DNA of 61,558 nucleotides from an uncultured Oscillibacter sp. (GCA_910588175.1 CAJUQQ010000008.1:1-61558); one strand, 5' to 3'. Positions 16,490-24,000 are shown, counted from the first letter of the stretch. Notes: generated by a model not told the origin, from the sequence alone. Program-made: numbers and translations.

Positions 16490-16732
16490 TTAATCAGCTT
16501 TAGGCCTATATCCCCGAGCTTTTAATAGTCTTCCACACGCAATTTTCCTTGAACCAGAAGAACTTCGAAACTTCCTCAAAAGCTCTTCATCGCTAAGTGA
16601 TTCAAACTTCTGCTGATAGAAATCAACGTCGCTTTTCATTTTTTGCATTTTTGTAAAGTCAGATTGAATTTGTTCTCCGACAGCCTGACCCACTATTACA
16701 GCACCTTTTTTTAAACTATCAAAGAATGACAT
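16490..16732 (-). CDS. Hypothetical protein, helical, in the leftward module
   Basis: An 80-residue protein starting MSFFDSLKKGAVIVGQAVGE, with predicted helices over most of its length and a basic C-terminus (RKIACGRLLKARGYRP). The segment SLSDEELLRKFRSSSG resembles helical modules that occur behind J- or SHOCT-like domains, but I cannot assign a family. ATG at 16732 is preferred over an upstream TTG because AAGGAAGG precedes it. The first residues (MSF.D.L) resemble those of the next gene upstream. Confidence 0.6.
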   Translation of the reverse strand: MSFFDSLKKGAVIVGQAVGEQIQSDFTKMQKMKSDVDFYQQKFESLSDEELLRKFRSSSGSRKIACGRLLKARGYRPKAD

Positions 16733-16781
16733 AATCGAACTACCTTCCTTATTCAATGTCAGTTAATAAATAAAGCGCATT

Positions 16782-17750
16782 TTACGACAAATCAGCACGT
16801 ACAATTTCCTTTATTCTTGAAAAAATACTTGTATCATTGTATGCGCTTTGGATTTCATCTGCAAGTTCTTGGTAAGATTGTTTGTGTACTTGGCCCCTCT
16901 TGACCCAGTAGATGCCTGTCGGCGTAATTGCAAAGCCTTCCTTACCAGAACAAAAAAGAGTAGTATCTTCTCGTAAGTAAATATTTTCATTTCCTAAACC
17001 TAGGATTGCTAACAACTTGCGATCTTTTCCTTGCCATAAGTATACATAATCAGGCTCATTTTTATAATTAAGACATTCAAGTCTTATTTTTTCCAGACAT
17101 TCTGCAGAAATAGGTTTAGTGGTATTCCATGGGTGCCAGTTCACATCGAATTTGAGGATATACCCAATAAGACCTTCCTGATGCTTTTCCCAACGAGTAG
17201 GTTCAAGTTCTTCGTATATTGTTCGATAGACTTCCTCGTAATCAAAAGAGCAGCGAAGCCCATCATTAGAAAAGATTTCCTTAAGTTGTCTCGCGATAAT
17301 ATCGCACTCTTCTTTGCTGAATACTTTATACGGCGTAATGGTGTCATAGTATAAAACGCTTAGACTTCGACGAGCCCTTCGATGCTCTCGACCGGTGTTT
17401 TCATTTCGCTCATAAGCCAAATCATAATAATATTCAATTTTTTTTTCAAGCAGCTCGTCATAATGAGCCATTTTTGCGGAAAATTCTTTGGGAAGATAAA
17501 CAAACTCGCCTTTTTGGTGTTTGGATTCATCAGATGTTCTCTGACCCGCCAATTCCATCAACTCCAGTTTGAAACCGGCATAAAAAGCAGATATAGCTTC
17601 TCCAGAACAGATAGCGGTATTTCTTGTTATGAAGAATTCCTTCTTTTTATTTTCCTCCGCTACTTGTGCATCTAGCTTGGCTTGTTTGGCTTGTGCTCTT
17701 TTTAAAAGTTCTTCATTGGCTTGCTGGCGAAGGTTGTCCGCAAAACTCAT
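16782..17750 (-). CDS. Hypothetical 322-residue protein of the leftward module
   Basis: It starts MSFADNLRQQANEELLKRAQ after a GGAGG site; an upstream in-frame start lacks one. Residues 1-40 form a charged coiled-coil helix. The middle (about 45-200) is helical and tyrosine-rich. The C-terminal region (about 225-300) contains FCSGKEGFAITPTGIYWVK, a beta-rich motif like those of small PH-like or YokE-like domains that end many uncharacterised bacterial proteins. No catalytic motif or membrane segment is seen. Base composition is AT-rich compared with the chromosome. It could be cargo for defence or immunity, but this is speculation. Confidence 0.65.
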   Translation of the reverse strand: MSFADNLRQQANEELLKRAQAKQAKLDAQVAEENKKKEFFITRNTAICSGEAISAFYAGFKLELMELAGQRTSDESKHQKGEFVYLPKEFSAKMAHYDELLEKKIEYYYDLAYERNENTGREHRRARRSLSVLYYDTITPYKVFSKEECDIIARQLKEIFSNDGLRCSFDYEEVYRTIYEELEPTRWEKHQEGLIGYILKFDVNWHPWNTTKPISAECLEKIRLECLNYKNEPDYVYLWQGKDRKLLAILGLGNENIYLREDTTLFCSGKEGFAITPTGIYWVKRGQVHKQSYQELADEIQSAYNDTSIFSRIKEIVRADLS

Positions 17751-17802
17751 AATACTTTTTCCTCCAAAGCCTATTGAAATTTGCCTTTTGATTGTATAAA
17801 GA

Positions 17803-18000
17803 TCAATCGTCACAATGACAAAGATAATCGTGAATTACCAGCAAACTTTCGTGGCGCAATATAAGCTGACCAGATTGTTTATCCGTCAAGTTCCAGGCAT
17901 CTTTGTTGCGAACCTTCGATAAGTTAAAGCCTTTTTCATGTGCAAATTTACGTAGCAATCCAATGTTTTTTTCATTTGGCGGCAATGAAAGTTTATCCAT
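17803..18000 (-). CDS. Small hypothetical protein, first gene of the leftward module
   Basis: A 65-residue protein starting MDKLSLPPNEKNIGLLRKFA, preceded by AAGGAGG 11 nt upstream. A longer frame to 18117 reads through the promoter and is rejected. It contains a KFAHEKGFNLSKVR helix and ends with a His/Cys-rich tail (IHDYLCHCDD). No family is recognised. Transcribed from the promoter at 18032-18060 and divergent from the XRE regulator, which probably controls it. Confidence 0.55.
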   Translation of the reverse strand: MDKLSLPPNEKNIGLLRKFAHEKGFNLSKVRNKDAWNLTDKQSGQLILRHESLLVIHDYLCHCDD

Positions 18001-18031
18001 CGGGCTAAACACCTCCTTGTAATGCTTTTTT

Positions 18032-18088
18032 ATTTTAGCACACCTCCACATGAAATACAAGTCTATAGATATCAAAATAATATCTATA
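18032..18088. promoter_or_regulatory. Leftward promoter with adjacent dyad operator
   Basis: Minus strand TTGTAT (18060-18055), 17-bp spacer, TAAAAT (18037-18032). Just upstream is a dyad TATAGATAT-N7-ATATCTATA (18064-18072, 18080-18088). A second short dyad, TATAA-N4-TTATA, lies at 18126-18139 before the XRE start. The divergent arrangement is typical for autoregulated XRE repressors. Confidence 0.65.
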
Positions 18089-18146
18089 TCAATTTGAATC
18101 TCGCCTAAAACTCCCATATCCTGTCTATAACACTTTATAGGCGGTG

Positions 18147-18494
18147 ATGGATATAGAAGGACAAAAGCGAGAGCTCACCCTGGCAGTATCGGCCCGGATC
18201 AAATACCTGCGCCTCACAAAATCCATGAGTCAGGAGGACCTGGCCCTCCGGGCCGAGATCAACCCGGCCTACTTTGGGCAAGTGGAGCGCGGCCTGAAAT
18301 GCCCTACCATCGACACCTTATATAAAATCGCAACGGCTCTGGATGTTTCTCTTTCAGAACTGCTTCGGACGGATGCCCTCCCCATGAGTGCCATCGGCCA
18401 GGACCGCCGCCTCCAGGAGCTCATGTCCAGAATCCCCGAAAACAAGCGGGAGCAGGTCCTGAAAATCCTGGAGGACCTGATTCCTCTGCTTTAA
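18147..18494 (+). CDS. XRE-family transcriptional regulator
   Basis: A 115-residue protein with a Cro/CI-type helix-turn-helix (about residues 14-70: RIKYLRLTKSMSQEDLALRA... YFGQVERGLKCPTIDTLYKIA) and a short helical C-terminal tail for dimerisation. ATG at 18147 is next to an AGGCGG-like site; a GTG directly before is an alternative start. It is divergent from the leftward module and directly upstream of the amidoligase gene, with a 92-bp gap, so it may control either or both. Its codon use is GC-rich like the operon that follows, unlike the AT-rich leftward module. Confidence 0.9.
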   Translation: MDIEGQKRELTLAVSARIKYLRLTKSMSQEDLALRAEINPAYFGQVERGLKCPTIDTLYKIATALDVSLSELLRTDALPMSAIGQDRRLQELMSRIPENKREQVLKILEDLIPLL

Positions 18495-18586
18495 TCCGTC
18501 AAAGCTGTGCATTTCAATGATATATTATCCCTATGAACCAGCCTGGAGCATCTGCTCCAGGCAATTTTGCTGTATGGAGGTATATC

Positions 18587-19687
18587 ATGAAAGCCCACGA
18601 AACCTGTGAATCCTGCGGCCAGCCGTTCCTTCTCGCTCAGCTGACCGACTTCGACGGCTCCCAGCTTTGCCCGGACTGCCTGGAAACCGGGACCCTCTTC
18701 TGTGCCCGCTGCGGTACTCGTATCTGGAGAGAGGACAACGCCGGAAACCCGGAGGCACCTCTTTGCCAGTCCTGCTATGACCGCTTTTACGTCAGTTGCT
18801 CGAACTGCGGCCGAATCATTCACCAGGACGAAGCCTGTTTTGACAGGAGCGACAACGCCTATTGCAGCTCCTGTTATCATCGGGTTCAAAGACGCCACAG
18901 CATCAACGATTACTATTACAAACCCATCCCCATTTTCTGCGGCAAGGGTACCCGCTTCTTCGGCGTAGAGCTGGAGATCGATGAGGGCGGAGAGGACAGC
19001 GAAAATGCCTCAGAGCTGATGGAAATTGCAAACCGGGATGCCGAGCTTGCCTATTGCAAGCACGACGGCTCCCTCCACGACGGCTTTGAGATTGTTACGC
19101 ATCCCATGACCTTAGACTTCCACCGGAGCGAAATGCCCTGGGAAGCCCTGCTCCAAAGGGCGGTTTCCTTGGGTTATCTAAGCCATCAGGCCGGGACCTG
19201 CGGGCTTCATGTCCATGTGAACCGGACCGCCTTTGGCTCGACAGAGGCCCGGCAGGATGCCGCGATTGCCCGCATCCTGTATTTCTTCGAGAAGCAATGG
19301 GACGAGCTGCTGAAATTCAGCCGAAGGACCTCCCAGCAATTGAATGAATGGGCAATGCGGTACGGGTATAAAGAGCAGCCCTGTGAAATCCTGGACCATG
19401 CCAAGAAGGGCTGCCACAACGGGCGCTACTCCTGTGTGAACCTGCAAAACCGGGACACCATTGAGTTCCGCATCTTCCGGGGGACCCTGAAATGGAATAC
19501 GCTGATTGCCACCTTGCAGCTGGTCAATTGGATATGCGACGTGGCAATTTCCTTTTCTGACGAGGAGATCAAGGCCATGCCGTGGACGACCTTCGTCACA
19601 GGCTGTCAGTCTCCGGAGCTGGTGCAGTATCTAAAGGAGCGGCGGCTTTATGTCAATGACCCGGTGACAAGAGAAGAGGAGGTGTAA
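18587..19687 (+). CDS. Amidoligase-family enzyme with N-terminal triple zinc ribbon
   Basis: A 366-residue protein. Residues 1-100 carry six CxxC pairs (7/10, 28/31, 39/42, 60/63, 71/74, 93/96), consistent with three zinc ribbons. Residues 122-320 match the putative amidoligase family (glutamine-synthetase fold, ATP-dependent amide bond formation): FFGVELEID (124-132), CKHDGSL (157-163), GFEIVTHP, GLHVHVN (206-212) and EFRIFRG (293-299). The conserved acids and histidines would bind ATP and metal. The substrate is unknown; family analyses propose peptide or protein modification. It starts after GGAGG. The glutamine amidotransferase gene follows 2 bp later and would supply ammonia. Confidence 0.88.
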   Translation: MKAHETCESCGQPFLLAQLTDFDGSQLCPDCLETGTLFCARCGTRIWREDNAGNPEAPLCQSCYDRFYVSCSNCGRIIHQDEACFDRSDNAYCSSCYHRVQRRHSINDYYYKPIPIFCGKGTRFFGVELEIDEGGEDSENASELMEIANRDAELAYCKHDGSLHDGFEIVTHPMTLDFHRSEMPWEALLQRAVSLGYLSHQAGTCGLHVHVNRTAFGSTEARQDAAIARILYFFEKQWDELLKFSRRTSQQLNEWAMRYGYKEQPCEILDHAKKGCHNGRYSCVNLQNRDTIEFRIFRGTLKWNTLIATLQLVNWICDVAISFSDEEIKAMPWTTFVTGCQSPELVQYLKERRLYVNDPVTREEEV

Positions 19688-19689
19688 GG

Positions 19690-20589
19690 ATGTGCTGCCT
19701 CTTTGGTTTGATGGATACCCGGAACCGCTTGACCGTCCGGCAGAAGAACCGGCTCTTGTTGGCTTTGGCGATTGCCAGCGAGGAGCGGGGAACCGACGCT
19801 ACAGGCATTGCGTACAACTTCCGTGGAAAGCTCCTCATTTACAAACGTCCCTGGCCTGGGCGCTGTATGCGTTTCCGCGTCCCGGAGAATGTGCGAACGG
19901 TGATGGGACATACGAGAATGGCGACCCAGGGCAATTGCCGTAAAAACTACAATAATCACCCGTTCCCCGGAAGAGCCGGAGAGCGGCCCTTTGCCCTGGC
20001 CCATAACGGCGTACTGTACAACGATGGACTGCTGCGGCGGAAACTGGCGTTACCGGAAACCAGGATTGAGACGGACAGCTATATTGCTGTTCAGCTGATC
20101 GAGCAGAAGAAAACCCTCACACTGGACAGCCTCCAATTCATGGCTGAACAAGTGCGAGGGTCTTTTACGTTTACCGTCCTGGATGAAGCCGGCAGTTTGT
20201 ATATCGTCAAGGGAGACAGCCCCTTTTGCCTGTACCGCTATCCTGGGCGGGGACTGTATCTCTACTGCTCCACGGAGGAGATTTTGCAGACGGCTTTGGC
20301 CGCTGCCGGACTGAGGCTGGAGCGGCCTGAGAGGATTCCTCTGCGCTATGGCGACATTTTGGAGATTGACCCGGCTGGGGGCTTGCAGTGGGGGGAGTTC
20401 CAACATTTCGGAAAACCCTACGATTGGCAGGGGAGCATATTTCCGCCCTTTGAGGAGACGCCCTATCTGGAGGCGCTGAGGTCCGTGGCCGGGGCCTTTG
20501 GCGTATTTCCCGAAGAGATTGACCAGCTTCACAGAAGCGGGTTCACACCGGAGGAGATCGAGGACGCCTTGTACAATCGGGAGCTTTGA
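19690..20589 (+). CDS. Class II glutamine amidotransferase
   Basis: A 299-residue Ntn-hydrolase glutaminase domain without a synthase partner domain. The nucleophile is Cys2 (MCCLFG), exposed after Met removal. RGTDATGIA (33-41), GHTR (73-76), NNHPF (88-92) and AHNGVLYN (104-111) form the substrate pocket, as in GlmS- and PurF-type glutaminase domains. It would release ammonia from glutamine for the amidoligase encoded 2 bp upstream. Its ribosome site lies within the end of that gene. Its C-terminal 60 residues (about 240-299) are an unassigned helical tail. Confidence 0.9.
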   Translation: MCCLFGLMDTRNRLTVRQKNRLLLALAIASEERGTDATGIAYNFRGKLLIYKRPWPGRCMRFRVPENVRTVMGHTRMATQGNCRKNYNNHPFPGRAGERPFALAHNGVLYNDGLLRRKLALPETRIETDSYIAVQLIEQKKTLTLDSLQFMAEQVRGSFTFTVLDEAGSLYIVKGDSPFCLYRYPGRGLYLYCSTEEILQTALAAAGLRLERPERIPLRYGDILEIDPAGGLQWGEFQHFGKPYDWQGSIFPPFEETPYLEALRSVAGAFGVFPEEIDQLHRSGFTPEEIEDALYNREL

Positions 20590-20646
20590 ATCGGTTCAAC
20601 GGCCTGGAAGGGCTTTTGAAAAATCAGAGGAAGGGAGGCGGAGCGT

Positions 20647-20721
20647 ATGGGCTGGGAAACCCTTGGGTTTGTGGTGACGCTGGCGGTTTTGTGTCTGACG
20701 GAAGAGCGGGACTTTGCGTAA
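20647..20721 (+). CDS. Micropeptide 1 (24 residues) of the amidoligase operon
   Basis: A 24-codon frame starting MGWETLGFVVTLAVLCL and ending with an acidic tail TEERDFA. A strong AGGGAGG site lies at good spacing. It is one hydrophobic helix long enough to span or sit on a membrane. It follows the amidotransferase gene by 57 bp on the same strand. It could be a substrate of the amidoligase, a membrane micropeptide or an inert frame. The strong ribosome site favours translation. Confidence 0.5.
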   Translation: MGWETLGFVVTLAVLCLTEERDFA

Positions 20722-20738
20722 GAAGGGAGGGAGCGCGT

Positions 20739-20846
20739 ATGTCGGTTTTGCTGACAGCGGCGGTGTCGGCTCCGCTGATGAAGTTTGCCGAGGGGGCTGT
20801 GCTGGCGGCCTCGGTTTACTTGGTCAGCAGAGGGGTAAAGAAGTGA
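20739..20846 (+). CDS. Micropeptide 2 (35 residues) of the amidoligase operon
   Basis: A 35-codon frame starting MSVLLTAAVSAPLMKF and ending YLVSRGVKK. It begins 17 bp after micropeptide 1 and has its own strong AAGGGAGG site. The amphipathic or hydrophobic core with a basic end resembles small membrane peptides. The tandem pair, each with a strong site, argues that both are made. A hairpin beginning at its stop codon may end the operon. Confidence 0.55.
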   Translation: MSVLLTAAVSAPLMKFAEGAVLAASVYLVSRGVKK

Positions 20847-20870
20847 CACAGTGATCGTGTCACTGTGTCA
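20844..20870 (+). terminator. Hairpin starting at the micropeptide 2 stop codon
   Basis: Perfect 11-bp arms TGACACAGTGA (20844-20854) and TCACTGTGTCA (20860-20870) with a 5-nt loop. No T-run follows. It may be a Rho-assisted terminator, a stabilising 3' end or a protein-binding dyad. Confidence 0.55.
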
Positions 20871-20902
20871 AAGAATCTAGGGAGCCATTGTTCCGAGGTT
20901 TC

Positions 20903-20978
20903 GTGGGGGACAGGGCTTGCGAAATGGGAACAGACCTGCTTTGCAAGCAGGTCTGTTCCCATTTGCCCTATCCCCCAC
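20903..20978. repeat. Long, nearly perfect hairpin
   Basis: Core arms 20922-20939 and 20947-20964 are perfect 18-bp complements with a 7-nt loop. Outer arms GTGGGGGA (20903-20910) and TCCCCCAC (20971-20978), with AGGGC/GCCCT between, extend the stem after one mismatch and a 5-nt bulge. No gene covers it. It could be a replication or transfer origin hairpin, a regulatory RNA, or a convergent terminator. Confidence 0.8.
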
Positions 20979-21044
20979 ACCCCCAACCTTCGCTGTATAG
21001 CGGAAGATTTATATAGGTTTTTCGGGAAATTCAAGGATGAAGTT

Positions 21045-21086
21045 TTGTTGACACAATGGCACAAAGAAATTGACAGAAAATTGACA
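21045..21086 (+). repeat. Helically phased TTGACA repeats downstream of the HTH gene
   Basis: AAATTGACA occurs at 21067-21075 and 21078-21086, with a relative TTGTTGACA at 21045-21053. The spacing is 22 and 11 bp, whole helical turns. The reverse complement of almost the same box occurs at 21871-21892 on the other side of the HTH gene. Confidence 0.6.
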
Positions 21087-21124
21087 TACAAATTTCTCGA
21101 AATTGTGCTCGCTCGAAGCAATTT

Positions 21125-21856
21125 TTATTCAAAATGCCGGTGTACACAGCGGCGGATAGCAGAGTTTAGCGATAATTCAAAACTCTGCAAAAGCTCTTCT
21201 TTTAACGCTCTTGTTGCCACTTCAGAGGATTTGACTGTCAAAAAATTTGAGATATATTCTGCTGATTCAAGTTTGGAAGAATGTGCAAATTCTACTTTCT
21301 GAATATGATCTTTGCTGTCGGCTTTTGCCTTGTTTATGGAAGATAAAATGAAGTTATCTAGGGCATCATCATTTGAAAATTTTTTTTGAAGTGCTCTAGT
21401 GAACTCGTCCCGTATTTGTACAATCAGCGTCGTCAAAGGACTGTCTCTATAAGAAAAAAACTGAGGAATAAAGTTATAAAGTGCGTAACGCAAACGATCT
21501 AAATCATCCTCTGATGCTTTACAAATGTAGTTCAGCATCTTTTTCGTAAAGAGAGAATCGCGCTCTAACGCTTCCTGAAAGGAAGCTTTGATAATTTGGG
21601 ACTCGTCAAAAACCATCGGACCACGTTCTTCACTTAATCCATTTTCTTTTGTAAGGTTTAGTAAAAGATTGAGTTTTTCCATTTGATCTTTGGAGATATC
21701 AAGCCCGTGCCACGTTCCATTTTCAAGTTGCCGTTCTTTACTGCTCCACCAAGCACGACCCTTTTTTCCAAAAATTTCTGAGATTTCCTCCTGGGGAATT
21801 TTCAATTCCTTCCGACGTTTTATAAGTTCTTTCATTTGGTCGCTTTGAATTATCAT
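21125..21856 (-). CDS. HTH-domain regulator of the element
   Basis: A 243-residue protein. The N-terminus (about 8-60: MKELIKRRKELKIPQEEISE... SKERQLENG) looks like a divergent XRE-type helix-turn-helix. The remainder is charged and helical, with no recognised domain. AGGAGG lies 4 nt before the ATG at 21856; ATG at 21835 is an alternative. It is divergent from the helicase gene, and tandem repeats lie in the shared control region, as for satellite or phage master repressors. It is AT-rich. Confidence 0.7.
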   Translation of the reverse strand: MIIQSDQMKELIKRRKELKIPQEEISEIFGKKGRAWWSSKERQLENGTWHGLDISKDQMEKLNLLLNLTKENGLSEERGPMVFDESQIIKASFQEALERDSLFTKKMLNYICKASEDDLDRLRYALYNFIPQFFSYRDSPLTTLIVQIRDEFTRALQKKFSNDDALDNFILSSINKAKADSKDHIQKVEFAHSSKLESAEYISNFLTVKSSEVATRALKEELLQSFELSLNSAIRRCVHRHFE

Positions 21857-21870
21857 ATTGCCTCCTGCTG

Positions 21871-21944
21871 TGTCAAATTGTTGTCAAATTGTGTGAAATG
21901 CAAAAAAATCGAATTTGCCAAAATGTGGGAGCTGGTGCTAGTAT
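21871..21944 (+). promoter_or_regulatory. Tandem 11-bp operator repeats and rightward promoter
   Basis: TGTCAAATTGT occurs twice in perfect tandem (21871-21881, 21882-21892), with a degenerate third unit after it. Downstream is TTGCCA (21915-21920), an 18-bp spacer and TAGTAT (21939-21944), which would drive the helicase-excisionase-integrase genes. The repeats sit next to the ribosome site of the divergent HTH gene. Confidence 0.6.
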
Positions 21945-21973
21945 TGAGCCACCAACTGAGAGGAGTGATGACA

Positions 21974-23557
21974 ATGCCCGATGACAAGAAAACGAAATCT
22001 GCTGGCGCCAATAGAGCGCCGCCTCGTAGTCTAGTTTCTCCTATGGTCTTTTACCCAATGGAGTTCAACCCGATGGTGTTTAATGACGATACCCCTCAGA
22101 ACATACCTTCCATTGGAGAAGATCAGATAACGAAAGAGGAAGGGGACATTACAAGGGTAAAACCGTTTTCGATAGCGGCGGACAGTCAATTCATCCCCCA
22201 AAGGCCGGACATTAAACACTGGGCACTGGCTTCTCCTGTTATCAAATGCGAGCAGGCCGAGACTCAGAGCAAACCTTCGCGCGCTACCCCTTATCAGGTT
22301 GCCCGGTCGCTGATCGGGAGGGGAATGGTGGTCAGCGCCTGCAAACTCCTCTACTTTTACGACGGCAAGTCCTTCCAGCCCTGTCGTAAGGAGGAGGCTG
22401 AAAAGAAGATTGTCGAGAATTGCCGGGATGCAGTTGCGGCAGAGGGCAGGCCGTCTTTTGCTCGTCAGGTCTATCAATCCCTGCTCCAAGAGCCGGAGAT
22501 TTGCCGTGACGAACAGCTCCACCTGAACGTGGTAGCCTTTGACGATTGTCTGCTGAACCTGGACACGTTCCAGACTCAGCCCCATACTTATGGCCTTTTT
22601 GTAACCACTCGACTTCGCGCGTCGTATCAACGAGGCCGTCAGATGGGTTGTCCGGCGTTTCAACATTTTTTGGAGGTGATTAGCGGGAACGATGTCACGT
22701 TGCAGAGACGAGTTTGGCAAATGATTGGATATCTGCTGGCTCCAGACCAGACCGGAAAATCCTTCTTTCTGCTCCAGGGAGTTCCGAACTCGGGCAAGAC
22801 GGTTTTGGGGAATTTCATCCGGGATTGCTTCATGGGAGACGTGGTGTCTGCCCTTGATGTCAACGAGCTGGGAGGGGAGTTTGCCCTGTCGGACTTGGTC
22901 GGAAAGAAGCTCTGCGTCGACTTCGACCTTCCGGCGGACCCGTTCAACAAGCGGGCGATCAGTAAGTTGAAGAAGCTGACCGGAGGCGATCCTACGTCGA
23001 GCAACGTCAAATTTTCAGACCGGGTTCGATTCGTGAACACCGCCAAGCTGTTGTTCGCAACGAACCACGCTGCATTAATTCCCAACCAGGACGAGGCGTT
23101 TTTCGACCGGATGGTCGTGATTCCTTTCACGTTATCAATTCCTAGGGAAAACCAGGACCGCCAGCTCCCCCAAAAGCTGGAGCAAGAACGCGATGCCATC
23201 ATAGTACGGGCGCTGGATGCCTATCGGGAACTGAGGGCCAACGGATACATTTTCGTCGGGGAGTATTTGGCAAACGAAGCAATTGGCGGTAAGTTGAATC
23301 CCGTTGATACCGTTGCGCAATTTCTCACCAACACCTGTGAACCTTTGGAGGGGAATTGGGAGCCGACAGAAAAGCTGTACACGACCCTTGTTAAGCAATA
23401 TGGCCCGCTTTGTGGAAAGAACGAATTTTCTGGGTTGCTGCTTCACCTCTGTGCGACATTATATCCAGGGGTCGACCGGAAACGTGGACGAGTAACACCA
23501 TCCAGCAACCCGACCTGGGGATTTGTCAACTTAAAATTGAAGGAGGACGTTTTGTGA
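21974..23557 (+). CDS. Phage/plasmid D5-type (P4 family) SF3 helicase
   Basis: A 527-residue replication protein. A D5_N-like region (about 120-230) precedes an SF3 ATPase with Walker A GVPNSGKT (269-276), an acidic VDFDLP strand that fits Walker B, and the sensor-like KLLFATNHAAL and DRMVVIPF. A C-terminal winged segment follows. No AEP primase motif is seen at the N-terminus, which instead repeats PMVF/PMEF. ATG at 21974 is chosen for AGGAG 8 nt upstream. It is thought to unwind the element's origin. The next gene overlaps it by 4 bp. Confidence 0.88.
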   Translation: MPDDKKTKSAGANRAPPRSLVSPMVFYPMEFNPMVFNDDTPQNIPSIGEDQITKEEGDITRVKPFSIAADSQFIPQRPDIKHWALASPVIKCEQAETQSKPSRATPYQVARSLIGRGMVVSACKLLYFYDGKSFQPCRKEEAEKKIVENCRDAVAAEGRPSFARQVYQSLLQEPEICRDEQLHLNVVAFDDCLLNLDTFQTQPHTYGLFVTTRLRASYQRGRQMGCPAFQHFLEVISGNDVTLQRRVWQMIGYLLAPDQTGKSFFLLQGVPNSGKTVLGNFIRDCFMGDVVSALDVNELGGEFALSDLVGKKLCVDFDLPADPFNKRAISKLKKLTGGDPTSSNVKFSDRVRFVNTAKLLFATNHAALIPNQDEAFFDRMVVIPFTLSIPRENQDRQLPQKLEQERDAIIVRALDAYRELRANGYIFVGEYLANEAIGGKLNPVDTVAQFLTNTCEPLEGNWEPTEKLYTTLVKQYGPLCGKNEFSGLLLHLCATLYPGVDRKRGRVTPSSNPTWGFVNLKLKEDVL

Positions 23558-23787
23558 AATTCTATGCAGTGATTGGACGAAACGGCGTGGCAGTCATGGA
23601 TAGCTGGGAAAAGGCTCAGGCTATCCAACGTTACATCAAAAAGGCAACTGTTCGCTCGTTTGAGACTTTTGAAGAAGCAGAGGATTGGACGTTGACCATG
23701 TTTGCCGATCGATTTCCCCGTGTAGACACACCGCTGTCTTTGAAATTGAATTGGGCGGAATATGTCAAAAAAGCAAACTTCTTCTGA
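23554..23787 (+). CDS. Stand-alone RNase H1 N-terminal / viroplasmin-like domain protein
   Basis: A 77-residue protein starting at a GTG that overlaps the helicase stop (GTGA), with GGAGG upstream. KFYAVIGRNGVAVMDSW (2-18) and the later RSFETFEEAEDW match the small fold at the N-terminus of eukaryotic-type RNase H1 and in caulimovirus viroplasmin, which binds RNA/DNA hybrids. The RNase H catalytic domain is absent. Coupling to a helicase suggests a replication accessory role. The family call is by motif only. Confidence 0.65.
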   Translation: MKFYAVIGRNGVAVMDSWEKAQAIQRYIKKATVRSFETFEEAEDWTLTMFADRFPRVDTPLSLKLNWAEYVKKANFF

Positions 23788-23801
23788 GGGAGATATAGAA
23801 A

Positions 23802-23987
23802 ATGAAGAAAAACTTTAATGAACTGCCCCTTGCCCTAAAGGTAAAGGAAGTGTCTGAGGAACTTCAAGTTGGCAAAGGGCTTGTGTATAGACTGATTCGG
23901 TCGAAAAAGTTGAGGAGTATTCGTGTGGGGAACAAATACCTTGTGCCCCGCGATGCCCTTGTCGATTTTCTAAACCGTTCGACTTGA
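23802..23987 (+). CDS. xis: Excisionase-type HTH protein
   Basis: A 61-residue protein with a single MerR-like helix-turn-helix of the DNA-binding excisionase family: LKVKEVSEELQVGKGLVYRL (12-31) followed by SIRVGNKYLVPRDALVDFL. Such proteins bend DNA at att sites and bias the integrase to excision. It lies between the helicase and integrase genes. A 24-bp palindrome follows its stop by 13 bp. Confidence 0.85.
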   Translation: MKKNFNELPLALKVKEVSEELQVGKGLVYRLIRSKKLRSIRVGNKYLVPRDALVDFLNRST

Positions 23988-24000
23988 ACCGTCAACTAAA

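Noticed and set aside
20865..21302. Rightward 145-codon frame crossing the long hairpin and the 3' part of the leftward HTH gene
   Set aside because: No ribosome site, Cys- and Ser-rich unnatural composition, and it runs antisense to a better gene and through a perfect hairpin.
21836..21973. N-terminal extension of the helicase to 21836
   Set aside because: It would overlap the divergent regulator's start and operator repeats and lacks a ribosome site; AGGAG sits before 21974.
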